A stretch of 7,601 bases of DNA from Cytophagales bacterium (GTDB taxonomy: Bacteria > Bacteroidota > Bacteroidia > Cytophagales > ES-bin-26): contig JACMKY010000272.1 in NCBI GenBank assembly GCA_014379925.1, positions 1 to 7,601 on the forward strand. The letters are read 5' to 3'. The notes under the pieces are model-generated. The model was not told where the DNA came from and did no database searches. It saw nothing but the letters and a program-made list of their open reading frames with translations. This document shows, piece by piece, positions 6,866 to 7,601 of the stretch (position 1 is the stretch's first letter; every line of letters begins with the position of its first letter). A program made the translations under genes and the position numbers.

Positions 6866-7435
6866 TTATTGAATAGATTGCATTACAATGCATTTAAAAT
6901 ATCCCTCACTTTTTTCACCTGCGTATATTTCATTCGGAGTGTTCGTGACGTAGAGTTTTCCAAATATGGTATCCCCTAATTGGAACGATGGCTTCTTCAG
7001 AGTCAGCCGGCTGAGGCAAGGTTTGTAAATTGTGTCGTTTTTTTGAATATCAGACGAAAGTTTAATATAAGTATCTATCTTATCACCGTAAATCTTAAAT
7101 GTTAGATCGTGGTTAACGAAACTCGAATACATACCGACCTTGATAAACAAAGTATCTAATTTCTTAAAACTATAGCAACTTTCATGTTCACGCTTAATTG
7201 TATCTATACTTGGGGTGCCGTTATTCTCCAAAACGTATGCGCTATCATTCCTTAAAATGTATACTTCCCTAATTACAGTTGAATTACCAAATCCGTTTGC
7301 TTGGAACAAGTTTTCTAATTTGACAGCTCCCCACTTCTGAGAAAAAAGGCTGTCAGAAAGGCGTTCATCGAAAGAAAGTACGTTACCGCACAGTAGGAGA
7401 TATGACCTGCACTGCTGCAGTAGAATCAACTGCAT
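6866..7435 (-). CDS. Unrecognised AT-rich protein, possibly secreted
   Basis: A 189-residue open frame that I do not recognise. The ATG at 7435 is preceded directly by an in-frame TAG, so the frame cannot extend further upstream. The N-terminus (MQLILLQQCRSYLLLCGNVLS) is only moderately hydrophobic and has no lipobox, so export is uncertain. The rest reads like a real protein: mixed charge, many beta-type alternations such as REVYILRNDSAYVLENN (56-72), and a C-terminal FQLGDTIFGKLYV (151-163) that resembles a strand-turn-strand of an Ig-like extracellular domain, which is only an impression. Base composition is roughly 37-42% GC in sampled stretches, against about 62% in the phosphoesterase gene. 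That marks this end as accessory or acquired DNA. A weak promoter-like GATCTTTG lies at 7479-7472. The missing clear signal peptide could mean a 5' truncation. Confidence 0.65.
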   Translation of the reverse strand: MQLILLQQCRSYLLLCGNVLSFDERLSDSLFSQKWGAVKLENLFQANGFGNSTVIREVYILRNDSAYVLENNGTPSIDTIKREHESCYSFKKLDTLFIKVGMYSSFVNHDLTFKIYGDKIDTYIKLSSDIQKNDTIYKPCLSRLTLKKPSFQLGDTIFGKLYVTNTPNEIYAGEKSEGYFKCIVMQSIQ

Positions 7436-7560
7436 CTACATTGGATGAAGTGATCAGTGAAATTATTTCAACAAAGATCAGCGAAAGAGGAGAGACAAGA
7501 ATTGACGATAAAGTAACAGAAGCAGCGATGGAAGATAGAAAGAAGAACGGATATTTTTAG
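7402..7560 (+). CDS. Possible small acidic protein, 52 residues
   Basis: From the ATG at 7402 the plus strand is open for 52 codons to a TAG at 7558-7560, giving MTCTAAVESTASTLDEVISE at the start and AAMEDRKKNGYF at the end. The strand is rich in purines here, as coding strands often are, and the product is charged and probably helical. An AGGAGA lies just before the ATG, but too close (one base) for a normal ribosome site. The ORF overlaps the first 34 bases of the opposing gene head to head. Right after its stop, in the same frame, ATG ATG opens another frame (MMSCEQNDEVCDA) running off the window. Against it: no family resemblance and short length. It could be chance. Confidence 0.28.
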   Translation: MTCTAAVESTASTLDEVISEIISTKISERGETRIDDKVTEAAMEDRKKNGYF

Positions 7561-7601
7561 ATGATGAGTTGTGAACAGAACGATGAAGTGTGCGACGCAA
7601 C

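Overview
The window looks like part of a GC-rich Bacteroidota chromosome, probably Cytophagales (Spirosoma/Larkinella-like; this placement is inference). The grounds are a SusC/SusD outer-membrane pair, a DUF3667 zinc-ribbon membrane protein, few Shine-Dalgarno sequences, a sigma-ABfr-style promoter, and intergenic repeats of a kind common in that phylum.

Layout from left to right: (1) the C-terminal third of a SusC/RagA TonB-dependent transporter, cut by the left edge (2-940, +). (2) A 316-bp gap to the next gene, mostly filled by a compact element of about 197 bp with imperfect terminal inverted repeats and nested palindromes (990-1186). (3) A complete SusD/RagB lipoprotein of the SusD-like_2 type (1257-2735, +). 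(4) A convergent DUF3667 membrane protein (2871-3671, -). (5) A 254-bp divergent spacer with a promoter candidate for DUF3667 and a tandem hairpin repeat whose two copies differ only by a compensatory base pair (3772-3840). (6) A large secreted protein that fuses a YVTN/YncE-type beta-propeller to a phosphoesterase domain (3926-6730, +). (7) A spacer with weak hairpins. (8) A clearly AT-richer right end with an unrecognised protein on the minus strand (6866-7435) and a possible small divergent ORF on the plus strand (7402-7560).

SusC and SusD should form one outer-membrane uptake complex: SusD as the surface ligand-binding lid, SusC as the TonB-driven channel. No glycoside hydrolase, protease or sulfatase lies within the window, so the substrate cannot be read from context. 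The only enzyme nearby is the secreted propeller-phosphoesterase, which has its own upstream region and need not belong to the same system. The most unusual features are the repeat element lodged between susC and susD, which carries a terminator-like hairpin inside a normally tight gene pair, and the covarying tandem repeat upstream of the phosphoesterase. I see no CRISPR array, rRNA, tRNA, integrase or transposase gene. I cannot point with confidence to a wholly new multi-gene system here.
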